From NCBI GenBank assembly GCA_036308645.1, contig JAXJVH010000047.1:1-14507 (forward strand): a stretch of DNA of 14,507 nt, read 5' to 3'. Position 1 is the first letter of the stretch, and each line of letters starts with the position of its first letter. The stretch is from RUG11462 sp036308645 (GTDB lineage: Bacteria > Bacillota > Clostridia > Oscillospirales > Acutalibacteraceae). The notes below the pieces were generated by a model. It saw only the letters and a program-made list of their open reading frames with translations. It was not told the DNA's origin and ran no database searches. A program made the translations under genes and the position numbers. Of the stretch, positions 1-7,191 are shown piece after piece.

Positions 1-1023
1 AAGATTTTCAATTATCAAGTATTGGTCGTTTGACGGTGCGCCGGAGGTATCGACCGTTACATAGCAATCAAAATTATCCGAAAAATCCGAATTAGATTCC
101 CAATCCTCCGTAAAATTTTCAAACCCTTTAACTTCTACTTTACCGCCGACGCTTGCATAATAAAATTCAGCGCTTTTTATATAATTTATTGCCTTATCCT
201 TTTCAGATGAAAGATTGCTTGAAACCTCTCCTGTTTTATTGTTAATTACATAGTATTTAAAACTCATTGGAATATCATATTCATTATAGTATTCATCATA
301 GTATTCATCATAAAATCCCAGATTTTCTTGTACCGTTTCCAAAAAAGTATCGAAACTGCGTTCAATATATTTTTTAGGAGAAGTTTTTGCAAATGTTAGA
401 TTATTAATCTCAAACCGATACTGACTTTCGTCAATATTAAATTTCTCGCTGTAATTAAAATAATTGTTTTCAAGCGTGTCTTGCGGAACAAAATCGGCAT
501 ACTCTAAAAATCCCAAACCTTGTGTTCCGTTTAAAATTTTCTTAATATCTTTTATTAATTTCGTATCGGTTGTATTTACGCTGACTACATTTCTTATAGT
601 TTTTTCAGGGACGGTATATTCGGCATTTTCGTTAATAGCATAATCCTCATAATCAGCATCGCCACCCTGCAAAACCGTTTTCAAAAGGTATTCTTCTATA
701 AATTTTGCCTTATCTTTTTTATATTGCTCTAACGCTTTGCTTACTGTTTCCTGCTTTTTTTCGGTTAAAATTTCTATATGCTGTGCGCTTACCGAGGAAT
801 TTGTGCTTGCCGCCAACTCATATAAATCACTGTCAAACGTCGATGAGAATATACGCAAATCAGTAATATTTAACTTCTTTGCGTTTTCGGGATAAGCAAT
901 AAGATTTTGCCCTGTCGCTTCATAGGCTCTTATTATATTAAACCCAAGTCCTGCGGCAGAGCCGATAAACAGTATTGATAATAATACGCACAAAAAATTA
1001 ATTACCGTTCTTCTTTTCATCAT
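1..1023 (-). CDS. Membrane-anchored sensor protein, probable histidine kinase, N-terminal part (cut by window edge)
   Basis: The frame is open from an ATGATG start at 1023/1020 to the window edge, giving 341 residues without a stop. It starts with a basic MMKRR stretch and one hydrophobic span (about residues 8-28), followed by more than 300 mostly polar, acidic and Tyr-rich residues, as expected of a large extracytoplasmic sensor domain. A GGGCGGTG element lies 4 nt upstream. The second transmembrane span and any HisKA/HATPase domains would lie beyond the edge, so the kinase identity is inferred only from its position directly downstream of an OmpR-family regulator, the usual order. The stop of the small ORF upstream overlaps this start (ATGA), which suggests translational coupling. 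I do not recognise the sensor domain. A DEYY-type tandem repeat sits near residues 236-246. It could instead be another membrane protein controlled by the regulator. Confidence 0.75.
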   Translation of the reverse strand, partial: MMKRRTVINFLCVLLSILFIGSAAGLGFNIIRAYEATGQNLIAYPENAKKLNITDLRIFSSTFDSDLYELAASTNSSVSAQHIEILTEKKQETVSKALEQYKKDKAKFIEEYLLKTVLQGGDADYEDYAINENAEYTVPEKTIRNVVSVNTTDTKLIKDIKKILNGTQGLGFLEYADFVPQDTLENNYFNYSEKFNIDESQYRFEINNLTFAKTSPKKYIERSFDTFLETVQENLGFYDEYYDEYYNEYDIPMSFKYYVINNKTGEVSSNLSSEKDKAINYIKSAEFYYASVGGKVEVKGFENFTEDWESNSDFSDNFDCYVTVDTSGAPSNDQYLIIENL

Positions 1024-1139
1024 ATTTCACCGCCCTTAATCTTAATTATTGCAATAATTGTGCCTGCAATAAATAAAATCGCCGCAACTATATTTATAAC
1101 CGCCGCTTTTTTACTGAATTTTTTCGCATTTGTATCCAA
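1020..1139 (-). CDS. Candidate 39-residue single-span membrane protein between regulator and sensor
   Basis: The gap between the response regulator stop and the sensor start contains a frame opening at TTG 1139 and stopping at TGA 1022-1020. It encodes a Lys-rich N-terminus (including FSKKAAV), about 20 uninterrupted hydrophobic residues (VINIVAAILFIAGTIIAII) and a short KIKGGEI tail, a textbook single transmembrane segment. AAGGTGGTG lies 7 nt upstream of the TTG, inside the end of the regulator gene, and is one mismatch from a strong Shine-Dalgarno. The stop overlaps the sensor ATG (ATGA), and the start overlaps the last codons of the regulator. These features support a real, translationally coupled gene, but the TTG start and small size leave doubt. 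I know no family for it. A role in modulating the sensor is inference from position alone. Confidence 0.55.
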   Translation of the reverse strand: MDTNAKKFSKKAAVINIVAAILFIAGTIIAIIKIKGGEI

Positions 1140-1803
1140 GTCCGTACACCACCTTAATATATTTCGGGTCTTTCGGATTGATTTCAATTTTTTCTCTTAT
1201 GTTGCGAATGTGAACCGTTACTGTTTTTTCAGCGCCGTAAGAAGGCTCGTTCCAAACCGCCTCATATATTTGCGAGGTTGTCAGCACCTTTCCCATATTC
1301 TCCATCAAATATTCAAGAATTTTAAACTCTCTTGCAGTTAGTTTTACGGCTTCGCCGTCGACAGTTACCCCTTTGGTTTCTTTGTCAAGCATAATACCGC
1401 CTGTGCGAATCTGCGTAGGCTTTGTAGTAACATTACCGAATGAAGTGTATCTGCGAATCTGCGATTTCACCCTTGCGCAAAGTTCAAGCGGATTAAAAGG
1501 CTTTGTAACATAATCGTCGGCGCCGAAATCAAGACCGATTATTTTATCGGTATCTTCGCTTTTTGCCGAAAGCAAAATTACGGGGAAATTGTATCGCTCT
1601 CTGATTTTAAGAGTAGTTTTAAGTCCGTCAAGCCGAGGCATCATAATATCAAGCACAACGCAACTAATTTCATTTTTATGTATTATTTCAAGCGCTTCAA
1701 TGCCGTCGGACGCAGATAAAACATCATAGCCGCTTTGAGTTAAATATATTCTTAATGATTCGAGTATGGCTTTATCATCATCACAAACCAAAACTTTATG
1801 CAT
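1111..1803 (-). CDS. OmpR/PhoB-family response regulator (VanR-like)
   Basis: This 230-residue protein is a cytoplasmic two-component response regulator. Its receiver domain (about residues 3-115) has the acidic pocket at D8-D10, the phospho-acceptor D52 in VVLDIMMPRLDG, the switch Ser S79 in ILLSA, and K101 in VTKPF. The C-terminal winged helix (about 133-228) has the family signatures LTAREFKILEYL and TVTVHIRNIREKI and ends in VVYGLGYKCE. Length and architecture match full OmpR-family regulators. An AAGGAG ribosome binding site lies 10 nt before ATG 1803, and a promoter candidate lies at 1837-1865. It heads the operon with the small membrane ORF and the sensor. The signal and target genes cannot be read from this window. 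The VanR-like label reflects sequence style only and does not imply glycopeptide resistance. Confidence 0.93.
   Translation of the reverse strand: MHKVLVCDDDKAILESLRIYLTQSGYDVLSASDGIEALEIIHKNEISCVVLDIMMPRLDGLKTTLKIRERYNFPVILLSAKSEDTDKIIGLDFGADDYVTKPFNPLELCARVKSQIRRYTSFGNVTTKPTQIRTGGIMLDKETKGVTVDGEAVKLTAREFKILEYLMENMGKVLTTSQIYEAVWNEPSYGAEKTVTVHIRNIREKIEINPKDPKYIKVVYGLGYKCEKIQ
1147..1155 (-). promoter_or_regulatory. Ribosome binding site for the 39-residue ORF
   Basis: The minus strand reads AAGGTGGTG here, inside the 3' end of the response regulator gene. It is followed by 7 nt and then TTG. This is the main evidence for choosing the TTG start of the small membrane ORF. The same bases encode Lys-Val-Val of the regulator's winged-helix domain, so the match could partly be coincidence. 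Confidence 0.45.
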
Positions 1804-1836
1804 AATTCATTTTCTCCTTAACACCTCGTTTCAAAT

Positions 1837-1865
1837 ATTGTAACATAAAAGAAAAGATTTTTAAA
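1837..1865 (-). promoter_or_regulatory. Probable sigma-A promoter of the two-component operon
   Basis: On the minus strand, TTTAAA (1865-1860, 4 of 6 to TTGACA) is followed by a 17-bp spacer and TACAAT (1842-1837, 5 of 6 to TATAAT). A transcript would start near 1830 and give a leader of about 27 nt before the regulator ATG. No operator repeat was obvious around it. Confidence 0.4.
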
Positions 1866-1975
1866 CCCGTTGTCTGTATTAAACCATTAAAATTCAAATC
1901 TCATTACAAGAAAAAGTTAAGAACTGATAAAGATTGAAAGTTTGCGTGACTTAAAGTAGAAACCTATTAACCAAA

Positions 1976-2060
1976 CGGCGGTTTGTAGGCAAACCGCCCT
2001 ACGAATGTATAGAGTATTATCGGTAATAAGAAAACGGGCGACCGTAAAGGTCGCCCTACA
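1976..2060. repeat. Pair of GTAGGGCG hairpins, likely dispersed intergenic repeat element
   Basis: Two GC-rich inverted repeats sit in an otherwise AT-rich gap. The first has arms 1977-1984 and 1991-1998 (GGCGGTTT / AAACCGCC, 8 bp, 6-nt loop). The second has arms 2036-2043 and 2049-2056 (GGGCGACC / GGTCGCCC, 8 bp, 5-nt loop). Read on the minus strand, both begin with GTAGGGCG and end with CGCC(C)G, so they are two versions of one module separated by 32 bp. A small third hairpin (TATTA-TCGG-TAATA, 2015-2028) lies between them. From memory, GTAGGGCG-type hairpins recur between genes in many clostridial genomes; that is not shown here. On the minus strand the second hairpin is followed by GTTTTCTTATT, so it could also terminate the mfd operon. 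Confidence 0.65.
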
Positions 2061-2091
2061 ACATCAAACAAATTTTTAAAGAATGAATTAT

Positions 2092-2307
2092 CTATTTTTT
2101 GTCTTTGCCTTTTCTTATAAATACAATTCCTATTATAAATACAGCCGTATAAACCGCAAGCGTGAGCATATTTAACCAAAATGAAACTGTGCTGCTTTTG
2201 CCGATATAATCAATCCAAAGCGTGCCGTAAGAAAACCTTGTGCAAATCAAAACCGTTACAATAAAAATCAAAATACACCCAATAACCGAATACTTATTCT
2301 TTGACAT
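2092..2307 (-). CDS. 71-residue two-span membrane protein of unknown function, downstream of mfd
   Basis: A strong GGAGGAAG ribosome binding site lies 6 nt before ATG 2307, which argues that this short frame is real. The protein has two hydrophobic stretches (about residues 8-24 and 43-64) joined by a polar loop, and a basic tail ending KGKDKK, so both ends probably lie in the cytoplasm. It begins 23 bp after the mfd stop with no terminator in between, so it should be co-transcribed with pth and mfd. It then ends just before the GTAGGGCG hairpin repeat. I do not recognise a family. There is no reason to link it to transcription-coupled repair beyond operon position. Confidence 0.7.
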   Translation of the reverse strand: MSKNKYSVIGCILIFIVTVLICTRFSYGTLWIDYIGKSSTVSFWLNMLTLAVYTAVFIIGIVFIRKGKDKK

Positions 2308-2330
2308 TTTTTACTTCCTCCAACCTTTAT

Positions 2331-5300
2331 TTAAAAGCAATCAAGCACTTGTTTTATGCTGTCAAGGCTCTTTTCGCCTTTTTTTACTCTTACGGTAACA
2401 TAAGGCTTTTCTCCCGCCGAAATCAGTACGCGTTGTTTCATTTTTTCCATAAGCGGGCGAATTTTTTCAAGCGAAAATTCTTTAAAATAAATAACTATAT
2501 TACCGTGTTTATCGTTTATCTCGGTAATGCCCAAATTCATTGCCCTGTTGCGAAGCAAAGCAATATCAATAAGTCCGAGCACCGCTTTGGGCGGCTCGCC
2601 GAAACGGTTGATAAGTTCGTCTAAAACGTCCTCGCTGTCCTCATTTGTTTTAATCTCGGCAATTCTGCGATAAATTTGCAATCTTGCCGAAATATTTTCA
2701 ATATATTTTTCGGGAATATGTGCGGCAATATGCAAATCAATAAGACATTCCGCTTCTTCTGTTTCAACCTTTTCGCCTTTTTCCTCTTTTATAGCGTCGC
2801 CGAGCAGTTTAACATACATATCATAACCTACGGTATCCATGTGTCCGTGTTGTTTTGCGCCCAAAATATTACCTGCGCCCCTTATTTCAAGGTCACGCAT
2901 TGCAATTTTAAATCCGGAGCCGAATTCGGTGTATTCACGTATTGCCTCAAGACGTTTTGTAGCAATATCCGAAAGCGCTTTGCCTCGATGATAAGTAAAA
3001 TAAGCATAAGCACGACGTGAAGAACGTCCTACTCTGCCACGAAGTTGATGCAACTGCGCAAGACCGAATCGGTCGGCATTTTCTATAATCAGCGTGTTGC
3101 AATTAGGCACGTCAACGCCTGTTTCGATAATTGTTGTGCAAACTAAAATATCAATCGAATGTTCAAGTAACCCCTGCCATTTTGCAGAAAGTTCCTCTTC
3201 GCTCATCTGCCCGTGAGCAATCTCAATATTAGCGTCGGGCAGGTCGTGTTTTAATCTTGCGGCTACCTGATTAATGGTTTCAACCCGATTATAAATATAA
3301 TAAACCTGTCCGCCTCGTGACAATTCTTTGCGAATCGCGTCTAAAATTATACCTCGGTCATGCTCCAGAACATAAGTCTGAACAGGGTGACGGTCGGAAG
3401 GCGCTTCCTCGATAATCGACATATCACGAATACCCGTCATCGCCATATTAAGCGTTCTCGGAATAGGCGTTGCGGAAAGCGTTAAAACATCAACCGTAGG
3501 AAATTTTTGCTTTAATTTTTCTTTCTGTGCAACACCGAAACGCTGTTCTTCGTCAATAATCAGCAGTCCCAAATCTTTAAAATCAACATCGCCCGAAATT
3601 ATACGGTGAGTGCCGACTATTATATCAATATCGCCTTTTTTAAGACGCTTTTTAATATCGCTCGACTGTTTGGCGGTACGAAAACGTGAAAGCATTTCAA
3701 CATTTACCGCAAAGTATTCCATTCGTTTAATCAACGTTTGATAATGCTGCCATGCAAGAATTGTAGTAGGCACTAAAATAGCAACCTGCTTGCCGTCGCA
3801 AACCGCTTTAAATGCGGCTCGTAACGCCACCTCGGTTTTGCCGAAACCAACGTCGCCGCAAAGCAATCTTTCCATAGGTATCGGTCTTTGCATATCGTTT
3901 TTAATCTCATCAATACACCTTAACTGGTCGTCGGTTTCGTCATAAGGGAAACGATATTCAAAGTCATGCTGCAAATCGCTGTCTTCGGAAAAAGCATAGC
4001 CTTTTATTTTCATTCTTTGCGAATAAAGCGCAATCAGTTCCTTTGCCATCTCCTTTACGGCGGTTTTTACCTTGCGCTTGGTATTTTTCCAACTATCCGA
4101 GCCTAATTTATTAAGTTTAACGGTTGTTGCGTCACCGCCGCCTATATATCTTGCAACCAAATCAAGTTGAGTAACGGGAACATATAAAATATCGTTTTTT
4201 TGAAAACGAATTGTGATGTAATCTTTTGTAATGCCCTCGGTTTCAACCTTTTTAATTCCCTCAAAAATACCTATGCCGTAAATGGAATGAACAACAAGTT
4301 CACCGCTTTTAAGTTCGTCAAGCGAGCCTAAAGCCGCACCCTGCTTTGTATAAAACTTTTTGCGTTTTGTTTTTTTACCGCTCGGTTTTGCAATGGTGAA
4401 AACCGCAATTTTAGACATAGGGTAATCAATACCGCTCGGAAGTCCGCCTACGGTTATATAAACCTTGCCTTTAGAGAGCGTTTCGGGCATTTCCTTAAAA
4501 TAATCCGCCGTAATTCCGAGCGCCGTAATTTCTTCACAAAGCGAAACGGCGGCACGTTCAGAGCCTGCCATAACTATGCTCGAATAACCAAGGCTTTTTT
4601 TAGCCGAAATATCTTCAAAAAGGTCGGCAACCAAACCGCCCCAAGCAGATAAAGTAAGCAAATTAAAATTAACAAAGGTTTTGGAATTTATCTCGGATTT
4701 TGTTGCGTTAAAAGTTTCAAGCACAACTGTGTTTGCATTATTAAATTTACCGTAAACCTCGGCGGAATTAAGATAAAATTTATCAAGTCCTTTGCACAAA
4801 ACGCCTTCTTCAAAACAGGTTTTTAAATCCTCGACGTTCTGCCAAACAAACGAACGAATACGCTCGTTTACCCTATTCGGCTCATAAACAAAAAGGAGCG
4901 AATCGTCCATATAATCAAGCAAAGTTTCGGGATTTTCATAGCAAATATTAAAATATTTATCAATATTTGAAAGTATTAAATCCGATTCCAGCGCTTCAAT
5001 ATCAGAATAAATATTTTCTTTTGCAACAAGATTTTTCTTTGTCAGTTTATCGGCAAACGCTTTTATTTTTTCAATAAATTCATCGGTATTCTCATAAAGC
5101 ACTTCTCTTGCAGGGCAGATAAAAAACTCGTCCAACTGCTCGATACTGCGCTGTGTTTCTATATCAAAACTCGAAACGGTATCAATTTCATCGCCCCAAA
5201 ATTCAATTCTGACAGGGTTTTTATCACCGGGGACAAATATATCAAAAATACCGCCTCTGTTAGCAAACTGACCCTCGCCCTCAACCATATCGGTTTTACT

Positions 5301-5780
5301 GTAACCGCCGAAAATAAGTTTTCTTGTAAGCGTATCAACCGAAATTTCATCAGTCGGCTTTATTCTTATAAGCAAAGATTTAAGCGTTTCCTGCGGTACG
5401 GTATAGGTCATTAAAGCGTCTATCGGCGCAATAACCGTATCGACAGAACCGAAAATAAGCGAGGCTAAAACGCCGACTCTTTTACGCTCAAATTCTCTTG
5501 AAAAGCCGTCGATTTTTCTAAAGCATAAATCGCGAGCAGGAAAAATTACCGAGTTTCTGCCGAAACTCTGCAAATCCTCCTGCAATCTTTGTGCCTCGCC
5601 GTCGTCTGCCACAACGACTAAAGCCCGCTGATTAATATCAGCAGGGAGGGTATCAATTATATTTGCCTTGTGTATTCTGGAAAGTCCCGTTAAGCACACA
5701 GGCGTTTTTTTCTGTTTTACGGCGTTATAAACTGCGGTGTAATCGCTGACAGTCCGCAGAGCCTTTCTTAAAAATTCCAT
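2331..5780 (-). CDS. mfd: Transcription-repair coupling factor Mfd
   Basis: This 1149-residue protein has the usual full length. Mfd is a DNA translocase that dislodges RNA polymerase stalled at lesions and recruits the UvrA excision machinery. The N-terminal third is the UvrB-like module with FANRGGIFDIFVPG near residue 175. The CarD-like RNA-polymerase interaction domain (about 490-550) includes GELVVHSIYGIGIFEG. The RecG-like helicase has Walker A GDVGFGKTE (about 640), DEEQRFGV (about 743), LSATPIPRTL and motif VI QLRGRVGRS (about 913), and a TRCF C-terminal domain follows. No inactivating change is visible. The start is ATG 5780, 7 nt after the pth stop, with a GAGG element overlapping that stop, so translation is probably coupled to pth. 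The pth-mfd order is also known from Bacillus. Confidence 0.97.
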   Translation of the reverse strand: MEFLRKALRTVSDYTAVYNAVKQKKTPVCLTGLSRIHKANIIDTLPADINQRALVVVADDGEAQRLQEDLQSFGRNSVIFPARDLCFRKIDGFSREFERKRVGVLASLIFGSVDTVIAPIDALMTYTVPQETLKSLLIRIKPTDEISVDTLTRKLIFGGYSKTDMVEGEGQFANRGGIFDIFVPGDKNPVRIEFWGDEIDTVSSFDIETQRSIEQLDEFFICPAREVLYENTDEFIEKIKAFADKLTKKNLVAKENIYSDIEALESDLILSNIDKYFNICYENPETLLDYMDDSLLFVYEPNRVNERIRSFVWQNVEDLKTCFEEGVLCKGLDKFYLNSAEVYGKFNNANTVVLETFNATKSEINSKTFVNFNLLTLSAWGGLVADLFEDISAKKSLGYSSIVMAGSERAAVSLCEEITALGITADYFKEMPETLSKGKVYITVGGLPSGIDYPMSKIAVFTIAKPSGKKTKRKKFYTKQGAALGSLDELKSGELVVHSIYGIGIFEGIKKVETEGITKDYITIRFQKNDILYVPVTQLDLVARYIGGGDATTVKLNKLGSDSWKNTKRKVKTAVKEMAKELIALYSQRMKIKGYAFSEDSDLQHDFEYRFPYDETDDQLRCIDEIKNDMQRPIPMERLLCGDVGFGKTEVALRAAFKAVCDGKQVAILVPTTILAWQHYQTLIKRMEYFAVNVEMLSRFRTAKQSSDIKKRLKKGDIDIIVGTHRIISGDVDFKDLGLLIIDEEQRFGVAQKEKLKQKFPTVDVLTLSATPIPRTLNMAMTGIRDMSIIEEAPSDRHPVQTYVLEHDRGIILDAIRKELSRGGQVYYIYNRVETINQVAARLKHDLPDANIEIAHGQMSEEELSAKWQGLLEHSIDILVCTTIIETGVDVPNCNTLIIENADRFGLAQLHQLRGRVGRSSRRAYAYFTYHRGKALSDIATKRLEAIREYTEFGSGFKIAMRDLEIRGAGNILGAKQHGHMDTVGYDMYVKLLGDAIKEEKGEKVETEEAECLIDLHIAAHIPEKYIENISARLQIYRRIAEIKTNEDSEDVLDELINRFGEPPKAVLGLIDIALLRNRAMNLGITEINDKHGNIVIYFKEFSLEKIRPLMEKMKQRVLISAGEKPYVTVRVKKGEKSLDSIKQVLDCF

Positions 5781-5787
5781 TCTAACC

Positions 5788-6390
5788 TCAACCGTTATAT
5801 CGGTTCATAGCCGTATCAATCTGACCTTTTGCAATGAGTTCGGCGGCAGAACAAACCTTTTTTGCAACTTCGGATTGAAGCAGTTTTAATTCATCACCCG
5901 AAAACTTTGAAATAACCCATTTTGCAAGGTCGTAATTTGGATTTGGTTTTTCGCCGATACCAACCTTTATTCTCGGAAAATCATCTTTTCCCGTAAGTTC
6001 AATTATACTTCTCATACCTCGCTGACCGCCGTCTGAACCTTTTCTGCGAATTCTCATTTTGCCGACAGGCAATGATATTTCATCGCAGATAACAAGCATA
6101 TTTTTTGTATCAACCTTAAAAAATTTAAGCAGTCCGACTACAGCCTCGCCTGATAAATTCATATAAGTCTGCGGTTTCACAAGCAGTACCTTTTTGCCGC
6201 CAAAGTCGGCTTTTGTATAATAAGCCTTGTTTTTAAATTTATCAAGTTTTACTCCGAGTTGTTCTGCAATATAGTCTACGCAAATAAAACCTGCGTTATG
6301 CCTTGTCTTTTCATATTCAATGCCCGGATTTCCAAGCCCTACAATCACAAAATCAATATTACTGTCATTAAATTTATTCTTAAACAACAT
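5788..6390 (-). CDS. pth: Peptidyl-tRNA hydrolase Pth
   Basis: A 200-residue cytoplasmic esterase that releases tRNA from peptidyl-tRNAs dropped by stalled ribosomes. The family signatures are present: VGLGNPGIEYEKTRHNAGF with the catalytic His at position 31 (E. coli His20 equivalent), KPQTYMNLSGEAV with the substrate-binding Asn, and VICDEISLPVGKMRIRRKGS with the catalytic-site Asp, then GSDGGQRGMRSI. ATG 6390 is chosen because AGGGAG lies 6 nt upstream (6397-6402). The frame is open back to 6450, but that extension overlaps the promoter at 6422-6450 and would start before the transcript does. It is the first gene of the operon with mfd 7 nt downstream. The N-terminal dozen residues are slightly longer than in typical Pth. 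Confidence 0.96.
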   Translation of the reverse strand: MLFKNKFNDSNIDFVIVGLGNPGIEYEKTRHNAGFICVDYIAEQLGVKLDKFKNKAYYTKADFGGKKVLLVKPQTYMNLSGEAVVGLLKFFKVDTKNMLVICDEISLPVGKMRIRRKGSDGGQRGMRSIIELTGKDDFPRIKVGIGEKPNPNYDLAKWVISKFSGDELKLLQSEVAKKVCSAAELIAKGQIDTAMNRYNG

Positions 6391-6421
6391 TTTATGCTCC
6401 CTAAAATTCTGATTAAATTTT

Positions 6422-6450
6422 ATTATACAAACAAAACCTCCGATTTGCAA
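6422..6450 (-). promoter_or_regulatory. Sigma-A promoter of the pth-mfd operon
   Basis: On the minus strand, TTGCAA (6450-6445, 4 of 6) is followed by a 17-bp spacer and a perfect TATAAT (6427-6422). Transcription would start near 6415, giving a leader of about 25 nt before pth. The -35 falls in the loop of the hairpin that closes the upstream gene. Confidence 0.65.
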
Positions 6451-6466
6451 GCAATTCGGAAGTTTT
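6433..6466. terminator. Hairpin terminator after the exporter operon, overlapping the pth promoter
   Basis: Arms 6433-6443 and 6456-6466 (AAAACCTCCGA / TCGGAAGTTTT) pair over 11 positions with one mismatch around a 12-nt loop that contains a further TTGC/GCAA pairing. It is T-rich on both sides (TTTTATTTT on plus, TTTTGTTTGT on minus). It lies 17 bp past the stop of the DUF6873-like gene, so it probably ends that operon. It would leave the pth transcript unaffected because most of it lies upstream of the pth start point. Confidence 0.55.
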
Positions 6467-6482
6467 ATTTTAAGAAATTATT

Positions 6483-7169
6483 TCAATTTAGCATTTTAAG
6501 GTCATAAACTCCGCCGATATCATAAAGCGGACAGTTAAAACACTTAAAATTTACGTTATTCTTATCAAGATAATTCTTTATTTTTTCAAAATCGGGGTGT
6601 GCGGTAATATCGCCGAAAAAGTAAAGAGTATCATCTACAAAACCGCTTGCACCGCCGATAAATCCGTAATCGTATTCTTCTATTTCTATGTAACCCTCTT
6701 TGATTAAAAGAGGGGTTATACCGCTTTTTAAAAGCGAATTATAAACGCCTTTATCCGAAGTGATAAAATCCGTTTCGCTTAACGCTACGGTAGAACAAGC
6801 GGCATATCCTTGAGAAGTATCAATAATTGTTTTACCCTTATTTTCGCAAAAGTTCAAAATATCCTTTGAAACGGTTTTACTGTTCAAAACAACGGTATTA
6901 CCCACCGCTTTACAGTTTAACCTAACGTCAAACGGATATTTTTCTTTCAAACCCTCGCTTATAAACTTCACGTCATATCCGTAATCGCAAAATATTTTTT
7001 CAAGTTCGCTGTCTTTCGGCAAAAACACCGTTTTATCAATTACGCATAAATTCATATCAACGTGAGAAGCAACAGGGTGAGCTAATTTTTTATTTGAGGT
7101 TATTACTAACGACTCTTCAAAATATTTTCCAAACCTTTTATCTCCTATAATCACCACTTTTTTCACCAT
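6483..7169 (-). CDS. DUF6873-like protein (GME / amidinotransferase-type fold), function unknown
   Basis: The protein has 228 residues, no signal peptide and no membrane span, so it is probably cytoplasmic. I recognise the pattern as resembling the DUF6873 family, which is assigned the GME fold of amidinotransferases and arginine deiminases; this is from memory. Supporting stretches are AHPVASHVDMNLCVID near residue 30, QGYAACSTVALSETDFITSD near residue 120, and YGFIGGASGFVDDTLYFFGD near residue 170. The Cys in YAACST is a candidate active-site residue, but no function is established. ATG 7169 is preferred over GTG 7172; neither has a clear ribosome binding site. Instead the 22-bp gap from the permease carries two copies of AAAGCAGT, so translation may depend on coupling. 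It is the last gene of the exporter operon. Confidence 0.7.
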   Translation of the reverse strand: MVKKVVIIGDKRFGKYFEESLVITSNKKLAHPVASHVDMNLCVIDKTVFLPKDSELEKIFCDYGYDVKFISEGLKEKYPFDVRLNCKAVGNTVVLNSKTVSKDILNFCENKGKTIIDTSQGYAACSTVALSETDFITSDKGVYNSLLKSGITPLLIKEGYIEIEEYDYGFIGGASGFVDDTLYFFGDITAHPDFEKIKNYLDKNNVNFKCFNCPLYDIGGVYDLKMLN

Positions 7170-7191
7170 CACTTACTGCTTTACTGCTTTA

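Noticed and set aside
1060..1341. 93-codon plus-strand frame antisense to the response regulator
   Set aside because: It lies almost wholly opposite a well-identified gene, has no ribosome binding site, and its composition follows the reverse of the regulator coding sequence.
2015..2028. TATTA-TCGG-TAATA mini-hairpin considered as an independent element
   Set aside because: A 5-bp AT-only stem is expected by chance in this composition; it is mentioned only as part of the repeat pair.
1967..2179. Open frame of 70 codons on the minus strand across the GTAGGGCG hairpins
   Set aside because: Its C-terminal part is the translation of the repeat element and its N-terminal part overlaps the better-supported 71-residue membrane gene in another frame. 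It has no good ribosome binding site. Such frames through hairpin repeats are a common source of spurious proteins.
2301..3020. Two plus-strand frames of 107 and 114 codons opposite the 3' part of mfd
   Set aside because: They are antisense shadows of a long conserved gene and lack ribosome binding sites or recognisable domains.
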